Shown in pieces: positions 25,955 to 35,412 of a stretch of 64,000 nt of DNA (position 1 is its first letter; each line of letters opens with the position of its first letter). Source of the stretch: Flavobacterium lipolyticum. Lineage in GTDB: Bacteria > Bacteroidota > Bacteroidia > Flavobacteriales > Flavobacteriaceae. Below the pieces are notes generated by a model. That model worked only from the letters and a program-made list of their open reading frames with translations, made no database searches and was not told where the DNA came from. The stretch covers positions 1 to 64,000 of the forward strand of contig NZ_JAJJMN010000003.1 in assembly GCF_020905335.1 (NCBI RefSeq), read 5' to 3'. The translations under genes and the position numbers were made by a program.

Positions 25955-27292
25955 TTAGGATTCTTTTTCTAAGTTGTACGCATACAGATAACCGTCGGCA
26001 CTTCCGAAGTAAACTGTATTATTACTGATGAATGGCGAAGAAACAATTGATCCCAGTTTGTACAATTCATCCATTGCTTTTTTATTGTTTTCATATACAG
26101 AAAGGTCTGTGTAGTGCGCAGCGTGAACAGAATCTAATAAATCATTTTTTAAGACAGAAGCAGCAAATTGCTTACGGTCCTCGGTGCTTATGGTTTTAGA
26201 TTTCTTTCCGTTAGAAAGAAGGTCAAGACTAAAGAAATTGCCTGTAAAATCACCAAAATAAATAGTGCTTCCTGCTATAGCCGGAGAATTATAGATGTAA
26301 CCATTCGTTTTGAATCGATATTTTTCTGCACCATTTCTGGCATCCAGAGCCAGTAGGGCATAAGTGTCTGAAGTTCCTACATAAACCGTATTATTCTGAA
26401 TCACTGCAGTACTTAGAACCCAGGAATTTTCGGCATCGTATTTCCAAACCAATTTTCCGGTTTCGGCTTCAAGAGCAAAGAAGAACGGCTCTCTGGCTCC
26501 AAAAAAGACTTTTCCATCAGCAACAGCTACCGAAGATTGGATTCCTTTAAAACCTGGTTTTGTTCCGGTTGCAAAGCGCCAGATCTCCTTACCGGTTTCG
26601 ATGTTTAAGGCGTATAGAACAGCATCCCAGCCGCCAACGTAAATTTTATTCTGATCGATTACCGGAGTTCCGTGTACAGGTCCGTTGGTTTTAAACTTCC
26701 ATTTTAAACTTCCTGTTTTGGCATCCAGCGAATAAACATTTCCGTCACTGCTGCCGAATAACACCACTGCTTGTTTTTCTTTTTTGTAAACGACAGGGGA
26801 GGACAGATAAAAACTCCATAAATCTTCCATGTATTGAGTTTCCGGCTTCAGTCCAAATATGCCTTTTTCTCCAAACCAATGTTCTCCACCTGTTTTAAAT
26901 TTCCAGATTAATTTTCCGTTTTGAGTGTTTACCGCGTAATAGTTTCCATCAAAACTTCCAAAGAAAACAGTATTTTCAAAGAGGCCGGGAGTACTGTGGA
27001 TGGCTCCGTTAGTTTTGAATTTCCACTTTGTTTTGCCTGAGTTTTCTTCAACAGCGTAAAGAAAACCATCTTCGCTGCCAATATAAACAATACCGTTTTT
27101 TGTAACCGGAGAGGAAAAAATTTTACCGTCGGTTTTGAATTTCCATTTCAGGCTGGAAGTAGGCTGATACCCTTGTCCGCTGAAAATGCGATCTGTAAAA
27201 GCATTGTTTATAGTAGATTTTTTTTGGCAGAAGGCCGAGGGAATAAAAGTTAAGTTTAATAAAAGCAAGGGCAAAATCAGGTGTTTTTTCAT
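25955..27292 (-). CDS. Secreted PQQ-type beta-propeller repeat protein
   Basis: A 445-residue protein with a signal peptide (LILPLLLLNLTFIPSAFCQ). The mature chain is a run of about seven propeller blades with the PQQ/BamB pattern: LKWKFKTDGKIFSSPV, VYIGSEDGFLYAVEENSGK, WKFKTNGAIHSTP, VFFGSFDGNYYAVNTQNGK, and so on, ending VYFGSADGYLYAYNLEKE. No methanol- or glucose-dehydrogenase catalytic Asp or metal motif is evident, so it is more likely a scaffold or binding propeller than a quinoprotein enzyme. Periplasmic or surface location. It could be an alternative BamB-like factor, but that is inference. Confidence 0.85.
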   Translation of the reverse strand: MKKHLILPLLLLNLTFIPSAFCQKKSTINNAFTDRIFSGQGYQPTSSLKWKFKTDGKIFSSPVTKNGIVYIGSEDGFLYAVEENSGKTKWKFKTNGAIHSTPGLFENTVFFGSFDGNYYAVNTQNGKLIWKFKTGGEHWFGEKGIFGLKPETQYMEDLWSFYLSSPVVYKKEKQAVVLFGSSDGNVYSLDAKTGSLKWKFKTNGPVHGTPVIDQNKIYVGGWDAVLYALNIETGKEIWRFATGTKPGFKGIQSSVAVADGKVFFGAREPFFFALEAETGKLVWKYDAENSWVLSTAVIQNNTVYVGTSDTYALLALDARNGAEKYRFKTNGYIYNSPAIAGSTIYFGDFTGNFFSLDLLSNGKKSKTISTEDRKQFAASVLKNDLLDSVHAAHYTDLSVYENNKKAMDELYKLGSIVSSPFISNNTVYFGSADGYLYAYNLEKES

Positions 27293-27397
27293 AGTGGTTT
27301 TTTCTGATAAATATAATGCATTTTTTAAGGGGCTGTTCTTCAGATTTGTAAATTACGACAAAGAATATTTTTTTTAAACTTATTAGTTTTGAATAGT

Positions 27398-27405
27398 TAC
27401 ATTTG
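27398..27405 (+). promoter_or_regulatory. -7 box of kdsB
   Basis: TACATTTG, a full TAnnTTTG match, 27 bp before the start codon. The -33 element is not clear. Confidence 0.5.
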
Positions 27406-27432
27406 TTTAGAAGTTTATAAAAGAAAAATAAA

Positions 27433-28167
27433 ATGAAGATTATAGCTGTAATTCCGGCGCGATATGCATCAACACGTTTTCCTGCTAAACTAATGCAGGA
27501 TTTAGGAGGGAAAACCGTGATTTTAAGAACGTATGAGGCAACCGTCGCTACAAAATTATTTGACGATGTATTTGTGGTGACTGATTCCGATTTAATTTAT
27601 AATGAAATTGTAAATCAGGGCGGAAAAGCTATTAGGAGTATTAAAGAACATGAATCGGGAAGTGATCGAATTGCAGAAGCGGTTGCTGGTCTTGATGTTG
27701 ATATTGTGGTAAATGTGCAGGGAGATGAGCCTTTTACTGAAGCCGGACCTTTAGAGCAGGTTTTGTCTGTGTTTAAAGACGACAGAGAACGCAAAATAGA
27801 TCTGGCATCTTTAATGCGTGAGATTACCGATGAAACTGAAATTAACAATCCGAATAATGTAAAAGTGGTGGTCGATCAGTCGCAGTTTGCGTTGTATTTT
27901 TCGAGATCGGTAATTCCGTATCCAAGAGATAAAGACGTTGGGGTACGTTACTTTCAGCACATTGGAATTTATGCTTTTAGAAAACAGGCTTTATTGGATT
28001 TTTACAGTCTGCCGATGAAATCTTTAGAAGCTTCCGAGAAATTAGAGCAATTACGTTATTTAGAATTCGGGAAACGTATAAAAATGGTAGAAACCACCCA
28101 TGTCGGAATCGGAATTGATACTGCCGAGGATTTAGAAAAAGCAAGAGCTATTTTAAAGGATATTTGA
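27433..28167 (+). CDS. kdsB: 3-deoxy-manno-octulosonate cytidylyltransferase
   Basis: A 244-residue enzyme that activates Kdo with CTP to CMP-Kdo for lipopolysaccharide core synthesis. The nucleotide-binding start [18 protein letters not shown] is followed by VTDSDLIY, the metal/CTP motif [17 protein letters not shown] and [15 protein letters not shown], all typical of KdsB. Full length (usual about 245-250). Stands alone with its own promoter, followed by a heptamer repeat and a terminator. Confidence 0.96.
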   Translation: MKIIAVIPARYASTRFPAKLMQDLGGKTVILRTYEATVATKLFDDVFVVTDSDLIYNEIVNQGGKAIRSIKEHESGSDRIAEAVAGLDVDIVVNVQGDEPFTEAGPLEQVLSVFKDDRERKIDLASLMREITDETEINNPNNVKVVVDQSQFALYFSRSVIPYPRDKDVGVRYFQHIGIYAFRKQALLDFYSLPMKSLEASEKLEQLRYLEFGKRIKMVETTHVGIGIDTAEDLEKARAILKDI

Positions 28168-28205
28168 TCGGAGCAGGTTAAGCGGAAAGCTTGTGAAATG
28201 TAAAA

Positions 28206-28305
28206 TGTGAGATGTGGAACCTGAAGCCTGAAACTTCAAACCTGAAACTTGAGACTTGAAACTTCAAACCTGAAACTTCAAACCTGAAACTTCAAACCTG
28301 AAACT
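28206..28305. repeat. Heptamer repeat array after kdsB
   Basis: About 100 bp of gaaactt, gaaacct, caaacct and gagactt heptamers in series, the same family as the array at 15183-15296, with more CAAACCT variants. Confidence 0.85.
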
Positions 28306-28310
28306 AAAAA

Positions 28311-28351
28311 AAAAACTCCCCAAACGAAATATTTTCTTTTGGGGAGTTTTT
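28311..28351. terminator. Bidirectional terminator between kdsB and the E1 gene
   Basis: aaaaactccccaaa (28311-28324) pairs with tttggggagttttt (28338-28351). A/T runs at both ends serve both converging genes. Confidence 0.9.
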
Positions 28352-28369
28352 GTATAATGAGCTAAATTC

Positions 28370-30781
28370 TTAGTATAAAGCTGGATATTTAGAAGGGTTA
28401 ACTTCGTGCATCATGCTGTAGACTTTTTCGAAAATATCTTCAGCAGAAGGTTTTGAGAAATAGTCACCATCAGTTCCGTAAGCCGGTCTGTGCTCTTTTG
28501 CAGCAAGCGTTTGCGGTTTACTGTCTAAATGGTGGTAAGCATCCTGTTCTTCCATAATTTGCTGCAAAATAAACGCTGAAGCTCCACCAGGAACATCTTC
28601 GTCAATTACAAGCAAACGGTTGGTTTTGGCGATACTTTTTACGATATCCTTATTGACGTCAAAAGGAAGAAGAGACTGAATGTCGATCACTTCACAGTCA
28701 ATGCCTAAATCTAACAATTCAACAGCAGCCTGCTCTACCAATCTTAGAGTCGATCCGTAAGAAACAAGGGTAATATCTGAACCTTCTTTTAACGTTTCAA
28801 CGACACCAATTGGTGTTTTGAATTCACCAAAGTTTAAAGGTGTTTTTTCTTTTAAACGGTAACCGTTCAAGCATTCGATTACTAAAGCCGGTTCATCACA
28901 CTCTAAAAGGGTATTGTAGAATCCTGCGGCCTGAGTCATGTTTCTTGGAACCAAAACGTGAATACCACGAATGGCATTAATAATCATTCCCATCGGTGAA
29001 CCTGAATGCCAGATGCCTTCTAAACGGTGTCCGCGGGTTCTGATGATTAACGGTGCTTTTTGTTTACCTACTGTTCTGTATTGTAATGTCGCCAAATCGT
29101 CACTCATGATTTGGATGGCGTATAGTAAATAATCTAGATATTGAATTTCAGCAATCGGACGCAGACCTCTTAAAGCCATACCAATTCCCTGACCAATGAT
29201 GGTAGCTTCACGGATTCCGATATCGGCAACACGAAGTTCTCCGTATTTTTCCTGCATACCTTCTAATCCCTGATTTACGTCACCAATGTTTCCAACATCC
29301 TCACCAAAAATCAAAGTCTCCGGATATTTGGTAAACAAGGCATCAAAGTTATCACGTAAAATCATTCTTCCGTCCAGGTCGGCTTTCGCGTCTTCGGCGT
29401 ATTTTGGAAGTACTTTTTCAACTGAAAATACATTTAAATCAGAATCAGAGTATAAGTTACTGCTGAATCTTGGTTGTGTAATTTCAATATAATTGGTAAT
29501 CCAGTTGGATAATAAAACCTTACTGTTTGGTACTTCGATAAAACGCAATATCTTTCTTGCTATGGCAAGCATTTCCTTTTTTAAAGGCGATTTAATAGCG
29601 CTTAATTCCGAAATATATTTTTGTATTCTTTCTTTATGATTGATGCTGGCTTCAGCAATTTGACCTAATAAAGCCAAAAGATTTTTCTGATCTTCAATAA
29701 TTGGATTGATGAAAGAATTCCAAGCCTCTTTTTTAGCTTCAAGAACCTCTTTTTTCAAGTCAAAATCAATTTCAGCTAATTCTTCCGGAGATGCAATGTT
29801 AATGGCAATCATCCACAAACGCATTTGACGGATACAGTCAAAATCTTTTTCCCAAGCCAGTCTCTCTGCGTTTTTATAACGTTCGTGTGAACCAGAAGTA
29901 GAATGTCCTTGCGGTTGTGTTAATTCGTTTACGTGAATCAAAACCGGAATGTGCTCTTCACGTGCAATAGCGCCCGCTCTTTCGTAAGTAGAAACCAATT
30001 CAGCATAATCCCAGCCTTTAACTCTGAAGATTTCATAACCTTTGGAATCTTCATCACGCTGGTATCCTTTTAAGATCTCAGAGATATTTTCTTTGGTAGT
30101 CTGATGTCTGGCGTGAACCGAAATTCCGTATTCATCATCCCAAACACTCATTACCATTGGAACTTGCAGAACTCCTGCCGCGTTTATAGTTTCAAAGAAC
30201 AAGCCTTCAGATGTACTGGCATTTCCAATAGTTCCCCAGGCAACTTCGTTTCCGTCTACTGTAAATTTATCTTTAACAGTAATTCCGTCAACATTTCTGT
30301 AAATTTTTGAAGCCTGAGCCAATCCTAATAACCTTGGCATTTGCCCGGCTGTAGGAGATATATCTGCGCTTGAATTTTTTTGTTTTGTTAAATCTTTCCA
30401 GGAGCCGTCTTCGTTTAAACTATGTGTTACAAAGTGTCCTCCCATTTGTCTTCCGGCAGACATTGGATCAAAATCTAAATCGGTATGACCGTATAAACCT
30501 GCGAAAAACTGTTTTGGAGTCAATTCGCCAATAGCCATCATAAAAGTCTGATCGCGGTAGTATCCGGAACGAAAATCTCCATTTTTGAAGGCTTTCGCCA
30601 TCGCAAGTTGCGGAACTTCTTTACCGTCCCCAAATATTCCAAATTTAGCTTTCCCAGTCAATACCTCTTTACGTCCTAAAAGACTACATTCACGGCTCGT
30701 AACCGCAATTTTATAGTCGTTCATTACTTCAGTTTTGAAATCTTCGAAAGTAAGTGTAGTATTATTTTTTTCTTTAATCAT
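28370..30781 (-). CDS. Fused E1 alpha/beta subunit of a 2-oxoacid dehydrogenase
   Basis: An 803-residue thiamine-diphosphate enzyme. The N-terminal half is an E1-alpha module (GQMPRLLGLAQASKIYR, GNASTSEGLFFETINAAG, DDEYGISVHARHQT), and the part from about residue 470 is the E1-beta module (LIFGEDVGNIGDVNQGLEG, RVADIGIREATIIGQGIG, IIRTRGHRLEGIWHSGSPMG, ending in the transketolase C-terminal domain). It decarboxylates a 2-oxoacid and passes the acyl group to E2 lipoamide. The fusion is usual in Bacteroidota, where the branched-chain 2-oxoacid is the probable substrate for iso-fatty-acid synthesis. E2 and E3 are not adjacent. Confidence 0.9.
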   Translation of the reverse strand: MIKEKNNTTLTFEDFKTEVMNDYKIAVTSRECSLLGRKEVLTGKAKFGIFGDGKEVPQLAMAKAFKNGDFRSGYYRDQTFMMAIGELTPKQFFAGLYGHTDLDFDPMSAGRQMGGHFVTHSLNEDGSWKDLTKQKNSSADISPTAGQMPRLLGLAQASKIYRNVDGITVKDKFTVDGNEVAWGTIGNASTSEGLFFETINAAGVLQVPMVMSVWDDEYGISVHARHQTTKENISEILKGYQRDEDSKGYEIFRVKGWDYAELVSTYERAGAIAREEHIPVLIHVNELTQPQGHSTSGSHERYKNAERLAWEKDFDCIRQMRLWMIAINIASPEELAEIDFDLKKEVLEAKKEAWNSFINPIIEDQKNLLALLGQIAEASINHKERIQKYISELSAIKSPLKKEMLAIARKILRFIEVPNSKVLLSNWITNYIEITQPRFSSNLYSDSDLNVFSVEKVLPKYAEDAKADLDGRMILRDNFDALFTKYPETLIFGEDVGNIGDVNQGLEGMQEKYGELRVADIGIREATIIGQGIGMALRGLRPIAEIQYLDYLLYAIQIMSDDLATLQYRTVGKQKAPLIIRTRGHRLEGIWHSGSPMGMIINAIRGIHVLVPRNMTQAAGFYNTLLECDEPALVIECLNGYRLKEKTPLNFGEFKTPIGVVETLKEGSDITLVSYGSTLRLVEQAAVELLDLGIDCEVIDIQSLLPFDVNKDIVKSIAKTNRLLVIDEDVPGGASAFILQQIMEEQDAYHHLDSKPQTLAAKEHRPAYGTDGDYFSKPSAEDIFEKVYSMMHEVNPSKYPALY

Positions 30782-30969
30782 AATCTCAAATGGGTAATGT
30801 TTCGGAGCAAAAATAATTAAAAAGTATCAATAATCATAATTCATTAAAGTAAATATAATTTAATTATCTGTAATTAAATTGCTAAAACAGGGTGTGTTTT
30901 TTAAGTGATGTTTAGTCTTTTTGTTTCTTTAGTGCGAATAATTTATGTTTTTATAACTAATTCATTCGA

Positions 30970-33801
30970 TTAAAGCCATTTTCTAGTAAAAAGATTAAGT
31001 AATGTTTTTGGTGAAAATGTGACGATAAATCGTATTTTTTCACTGTATTTATTTTGCGAAATCTCCCATCCGTTATTAGAGTAAACCGGAAAGTACAATT
31101 CAAAATAATCCGGAACTAAATTTAATCGGATGCCGCTATCATATCTGAAATTTTCGCTTTGATGCTTGCTTCTCATTAAACCTAAATCTCCGTAAACCTC
31201 AATCCAGTTCCAGACAGCGTAGCTCGCATTTAGGGTAGCCATCCACTGATTGGCATATCTTGGTGCCATTTTAGATTTAAAACCACCTTCGGCTATTATA
31301 TATTGCTGACTGAAAATTCCGGTACTTTCTGATCTGCCGAAAAAATTGTAATCAAACATATAATCAGACGGTCGGTCTAAACCAAAACTAAAGTAATCAG
31401 AGTTTGTTCGATTGTATAAAAAACTTCCGGCGTACAATCTTAAATTTAGTTTTCGATTGTTTTCAAAAAGTCTTCTGTATTCAATTTCTGCAGCTACTTT
31501 TCCAAATTTTCCTGAGAACTGAACATCCGTCATAAAATTAAAATGATTTACCAGTTCCATTTTTGTATTAACGTAACGGGCATTAAAAACAGAATAATTT
31601 GGAGTGGAATTGTCTTTGATGTAAGTGCTTGCTTCACGATTTACAATAACCTGTCTGAACATGATCAGTTGTTTTCGGTTATCTCTGAAATTTTCTTCAC
31701 GTATTCTAAACTGTACCATCGGATTCAGTCTCAAATAGGTGGCATCAGGAGCGTAGTGGTAATAATTTTGGCTTATGGAATAGCGTACATTATATAAGGT
31801 GCTGTTTCGGTAGTATTGATTCCAGGAAAATGAGGAAGAACCCGAAAAAGTTTTCGCATTAATGGAATAAGCCGGCTCGATATCAAACGTAAAAGGTTTG
31901 TCTAAAATTGTTTTGTTGTGAAGACGCATACCGGGAGTCAGACCGTCGTAATAGTTATAATTAAGAGTCGGTATGTATAAAATTTGATTGTAATAAGGGT
32001 CTTCGAGATCTTTGGCAAAATTAAATTTGATAGGACGATTAGTAATAACCAAACTTTTTATAGACCTCCAATTGTTTCTTTGGTTGTATTCCGGAACCTC
32101 ATTGTCATAGTTGATGACAATTTTGTCGGCATTTTTTCTTTCAAAAATATAGGTTGAATCGGCTGTTTTAGGTTCAATCCATTCTTTAAAAACAACTTCA
32201 TTTTTATTAATACCATATATAGGAATCGGAGCATAGATACCGGTTCTGTTTTTAATTCGGAAAGCTACAGTGTCTTTCGTTCTTGAAACATGGGTGAACT
32301 TATAATCGATGATGTCACGTGAACCTATAATGGTATTAAAGAACCAGTCAATCTTTTTTGGACTTTTTTTGGTTAGTATTTTTTCTAAATCGTATCGGTT
32401 TGTCTGTTCCGTTTTGTTTAAATCGTAGAATTCCTGCACACTTTCGGGAACAATATTGTGATTTAAATAATCATCTAAATAGCTAAGACTTAAACCTGCA
32501 CGATACTTACTCGCAATTTGTTCGTTAAATTTTATTAAGGTATTTTTTGGATCTCCTAGCGGCTGATCCAGATTTTTACGGGCCATTAGCATGTAGTAAT
32601 AGCTGTATTGCTCGTTAAAAGTAAGGCTTGTGATGTTAAAACCAGAAAAGAGTTTCATATCAGAAAGTCTTCCCAACATTTTTTGATCCAAATGATTTTC
32701 TTCGATGTACTTCATCATCGCATAAATCTGAATCCCGTCATAAACCCAGTTGTCTTTTCTAGGGTCCAGACGCAGACTGTTTTTAAGATAGTTATTTAGA
32801 TAAGTTTTCAGGAAGGTAATTTCAAAAACAAATTCGTCTGAAAACGGACTTATAAACGAAGGCAGCTGGTTGAGTCCGTAGAATGGATTTCGATCGTAAT
32901 CTACCTGAGAAACTGTGATTTTTTGGTGCGGATATTTTCCAATAAAAGAGTTAGCAAAAGTGACTACTTTATTGATGATAATCGCACTCTGAATTTCGGT
33001 TAGTCTTTTGTTTTTAAGATTTGTAAGTACCTCAAGTGATCCGTTGTCGTAGCTTTTGAAGTCATTTTGTTTTTCGATAAACAGGCTAAAATCAGTTCTG
33101 TTTTTTCCCGAAAACTGGTACGTTTTAAAGGAAGAGTTAGTGTTGTCTTCCGAAACCTGATTCAAATCAGTCGTTATAGCATACTGGTTGGGTATTTTTA
33201 TTTCAAGTTCATAATCTGTTCTTGCATTGGCAATATCGTCCAAATTGAAATTGTCGTATTTCATAAAACGGTGATTCTCAAAACGGGCAGGAGTTAAGAA
33301 CCAGTCTTTCAAATTCATTCCCCCATTTTGATCAAAACCATAACGAGTAAATTTGTCACTTGGAATTTTAGTAATATAAATTAAGTGCAAGTCAATTTTT
33401 TCTCCCGGGCGTAATTTTTTATTTAGTTTTACTACAATATAATCGGGATTTTTTTCAGTTCTTTCCCATTCAAGTGCGGAATTGTCGGAATCAGTAAGAC
33501 TCAAAACAGTTGTGCTTCCTCTTTCAGAAGTTTTTGCCAAGTGGAAACCTCTGTAAAATTCATCAGAAAATCGTCTGGCTAATGGTGTGTTTTTATCAGA
33601 GAAAGCATTGTTCCAATCGTTAAGAACAATTGAAATCAAAGAATCATTTGAAGTATTATAATAAGTGATATCCTGTTTGATGTTCAGGGTTTTGAGTTCA
33701 ATGTTAACGGCGACTTCCATCTTAGATTGATGTTGCGCATATTGTTTTATCGAGCTGAATAGAACAAAAAGATAGAATATAATTTTATAAAATGATTTCA
33801 A
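30970..33801 (-). CDS. M1 aminopeptidase-like protein lacking zinc ligands, with C-terminal barrel-like region
   Basis: A 943-residue protein with a signal peptide (ending IKQYAQ, residue 22). Residues about 25-480 follow the M1 gluzincin layout (beta saddle, then a YGLNQLPSF segment where GxMEN would be). The HExxH helix is replaced by FEITFLKTYLNNYLKN, and the downstream WxNEG is WVYDG, so no zinc site remains and catalysis is unlikely. From about residue 610 the chain alternates aromatic and polar strands (YNYYDGLTPGMRLHN, FSGSSSFSWNQYY, VRYSISQNYYHYAP, LNPMVQFRIREENF) as an outer-membrane barrel does. I infer an outer-membrane-anchored, non-catalytic peptidase-like protein, possibly a peptide-binding receptor. 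Confidence 0.7.
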   Translation of the reverse strand: MKSFYKIIFYLFVLFSSIKQYAQHQSKMEVAVNIELKTLNIKQDITYYNTSNDSLISIVLNDWNNAFSDKNTPLARRFSDEFYRGFHLAKTSERGSTTVLSLTDSDNSALEWERTEKNPDYIVVKLNKKLRPGEKIDLHLIYITKIPSDKFTRYGFDQNGGMNLKDWFLTPARFENHRFMKYDNFNLDDIANARTDYELEIKIPNQYAITTDLNQVSEDNTNSSFKTYQFSGKNRTDFSLFIEKQNDFKSYDNGSLEVLTNLKNKRLTEIQSAIIINKVVTFANSFIGKYPHQKITVSQVDYDRNPFYGLNQLPSFISPFSDEFVFEITFLKTYLNNYLKNSLRLDPRKDNWVYDGIQIYAMMKYIEENHLDQKMLGRLSDMKLFSGFNITSLTFNEQYSYYYMLMARKNLDQPLGDPKNTLIKFNEQIASKYRAGLSLSYLDDYLNHNIVPESVQEFYDLNKTEQTNRYDLEKILTKKSPKKIDWFFNTIIGSRDIIDYKFTHVSRTKDTVAFRIKNRTGIYAPIPIYGINKNEVVFKEWIEPKTADSTYIFERKNADKIVINYDNEVPEYNQRNNWRSIKSLVITNRPIKFNFAKDLEDPYYNQILYIPTLNYNYYDGLTPGMRLHNKTILDKPFTFDIEPAYSINAKTFSGSSSFSWNQYYRNSTLYNVRYSISQNYYHYAPDATYLRLNPMVQFRIREENFRDNRKQLIMFRQVIVNREASTYIKDNSTPNYSVFNARYVNTKMELVNHFNFMTDVQFSGKFGKVAAEIEYRRLFENNRKLNLRLYAGSFLYNRTNSDYFSFGLDRPSDYMFDYNFFGRSESTGIFSQQYIIAEGGFKSKMAPRYANQWMATLNASYAVWNWIEVYGDLGLMRSKHQSENFRYDSGIRLNLVPDYFELYFPVYSNNGWEISQNKYSEKIRFIVTFSPKTLLNLFTRKWL

Positions 33802-33879
33802 GGATAGGGCAAATGATTAAAATTATAAATAAACTCACAAGTAAATAATGATTCTGGTTTTTTGTAAAAATAGCATAAA

Positions 33880-33904
33880 AAAAGCTGTTTAAAAAACAGC
33901 TTTT
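33880..33904. terminator. Terminator between LOG gene and M1-like gene
   Basis: aaaagctgttt (33880-33890) pairs with aaacagctttt (33894-33904), loop aaa, flanked by A and T runs. Both neighbours read leftwards and this lies before the LOG gene's end, 5' of the M1-like start; it may serve plus-strand or antisense transcripts. Confidence 0.6.
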
Positions 33905-34020
33905 AATTTTTGTAGTATTTTATTTAACTGAATCATACACAGTACTATATTTGTCTCAGTTTTTAACGGCTTAGTACGAAATTTAAATTCTCAAATTTGT
34001 TTAAAAGACAGATGTCTTTA

Positions 34021-34749
34021 TTAGAAATTTGGACTCAAATCGTACTTTTTGTAGAATTTATCCAATACGTCAACTACTTCGTCTTCAGTGTCTACAATTT
34101 TAAATAAGTTCAAATCTTCAGGGCTAACCGTGTGCATTTTTTCTACCAGTACAGTTTTAACCCATTCGATTAATCCTGACCAGAATTCAACTCCAACTAA
34201 TATAATAGGGAATTTTCCAATTTTTTTAGTTTGAATCAAAGTGATTGCTTCGAACATTTCGTCAAGAGTTCCAAAACCTCCCGGCATTACCACAAAACCT
34301 TGTGAATATTTTACGAACATTACTTTTCTCACAAAGAAATAATCGAAATTAAGGTTTTTATCGTGGTCGATATAAGGATTGAAATGTTGCTCAAAAGGCA
34401 ATTCGATGTTTAGTCCAACCGAAGTCCCACCTCCTAAGTGAGCTCCTTTATTTCCAGCTTCCATGATTCCGGGACCACCTCCTGTGATTACTCCGTAACC
34501 TGCTTTACTGATTTTATAAGCAATTTTTTCGGCTAATAAATAGTATTTGTCTTCTGGTTTTGTTCTTGCCGAACCGAAAATCGATACACATGGACCAATA
34601 CGCCCCATACTTTCGTAACCGTTTACAAATTCAGCCATGATTTTAAAAATCGCCCAGCTGTCATTCGTTCTGATTTCATTCCACGTTTTTTGTTTTAAAC
34701 GATCCTGAATTACTTTATCCTCATCATTATCAAAATCTTCTAATCTCAT
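34021..34749 (-). CDS. LOG family protein (TIGR00730 type)
   Basis: A 242-residue cytoplasmic Rossmann-fold protein. The diagnostic motifs are GGGPGIMEAGNKGA and MPGGFGTLDEMFE. LOG-type enzymes hydrolyse nucleoside 5'-monophosphates to base plus ribose 5-phosphate (cytokinin activation in plants, purine salvage or nucleotide turnover in bacteria); the older label lysine decarboxylase is misleading. Residues 1-60 form an N-terminal helical extension typical of the larger type-II members. Confidence 0.92.
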   Translation of the reverse strand: MRLEDFDNDEDKVIQDRLKQKTWNEIRTNDSWAIFKIMAEFVNGYESMGRIGPCVSIFGSARTKPEDKYYLLAEKIAYKISKAGYGVITGGGPGIMEAGNKGAHLGGGTSVGLNIELPFEQHFNPYIDHDKNLNFDYFFVRKVMFVKYSQGFVVMPGGFGTLDEMFEAITLIQTKKIGKFPIILVGVEFWSGLIEWVKTVLVEKMHTVSPEDLNLFKIVDTEDEVVDVLDKFYKKYDLSPNF

Positions 34750-35412
34750 TTTAGGTATTTTATAATTTATATTTTTTTAAAATTGTTCTCTTTTTAGCAT
34801 GGACAAAAGAGTGGTGCCTGTTTACAGATTTTCGATTGAATGGTCGTTTTTCTATCAAAAAAAGCGCTGTCAAAATTTGAGATTTTGACAAAAAGGCTAG
34901 CTAAATTAAGCCTTTTTTTGTGAATTGGTGCAAAAAATAAAATTTATTAATTTAAATATAGCATCTAAATAAAAGGGCTTGATAAGTTGTTGTTCATTAT
35001 CAGTAAATTAAGACGGTTTTGTGGTAATTCGTTGTCTTGTTTTAAAAGGTTTTGATTTACGGATAAATATATCGTTCCGATGGAACTCTCTTCTGCGATG
35101 ATTTCTTTATTTCAACGGATTGAAATCCGTTGCTATAAATATGTCGTTCCTTCGGAACTTGTTTTGTTGTGATTTTTTGTTTCAACGGATTAAAATCCGT
35201 TGCTATAAATATGTCGTTCCTTTGGAACTTGTTTTTCCACGCAAGTAGAGCCATCGGCTCGATCCATTTTGTAGAGACGGATTTTAATCCGTCCTGTAAA
35301 TCAAACGAAATAACAAATAGAACCGTAGGTTCGGTCAATATTATTTAGTTGATTTAATTTCAAAGGGAGATAAAAATCATTGCCAAGGTTTTAAAGTCTG
35401 GCAATGATATTT
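34750..35412. repeat. Intergenic cluster of 70-bp double-hairpin repeats
   Basis: Contains a hairpin aaaaaggct/agccttttt (34890-34917). From 35059 to 35235 there are near-identical 70-72-bp units, each with two stem-loops: gttcc-NNN-ggaac at 35074, 35146 and 35216, and caacggat-NNNN-atccgttg at 35113 and 35183. A degenerate third copy (gacggattttaatccgtc) lies at 35276. An apparent 93-codon frame over this block reads the repeats and is not a gene. The pattern fits REP-like elements. Confidence 0.75.
35376..35408 (-). terminator. Terminator of uvrA
   Basis: atcattgcca (35376-35385) pairs with tggcaatgat (35399-35408); read on the minus strand it lies just after the uvrA stop and is followed by a T-rich stretch. 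Confidence 0.75.

Noticed and set aside
35057..35338. A 93-codon minus-strand frame in the intergenic region
   Set aside because: Its peptide repeats because it reads the 70-bp hairpin units; no homology or start context supports a gene.
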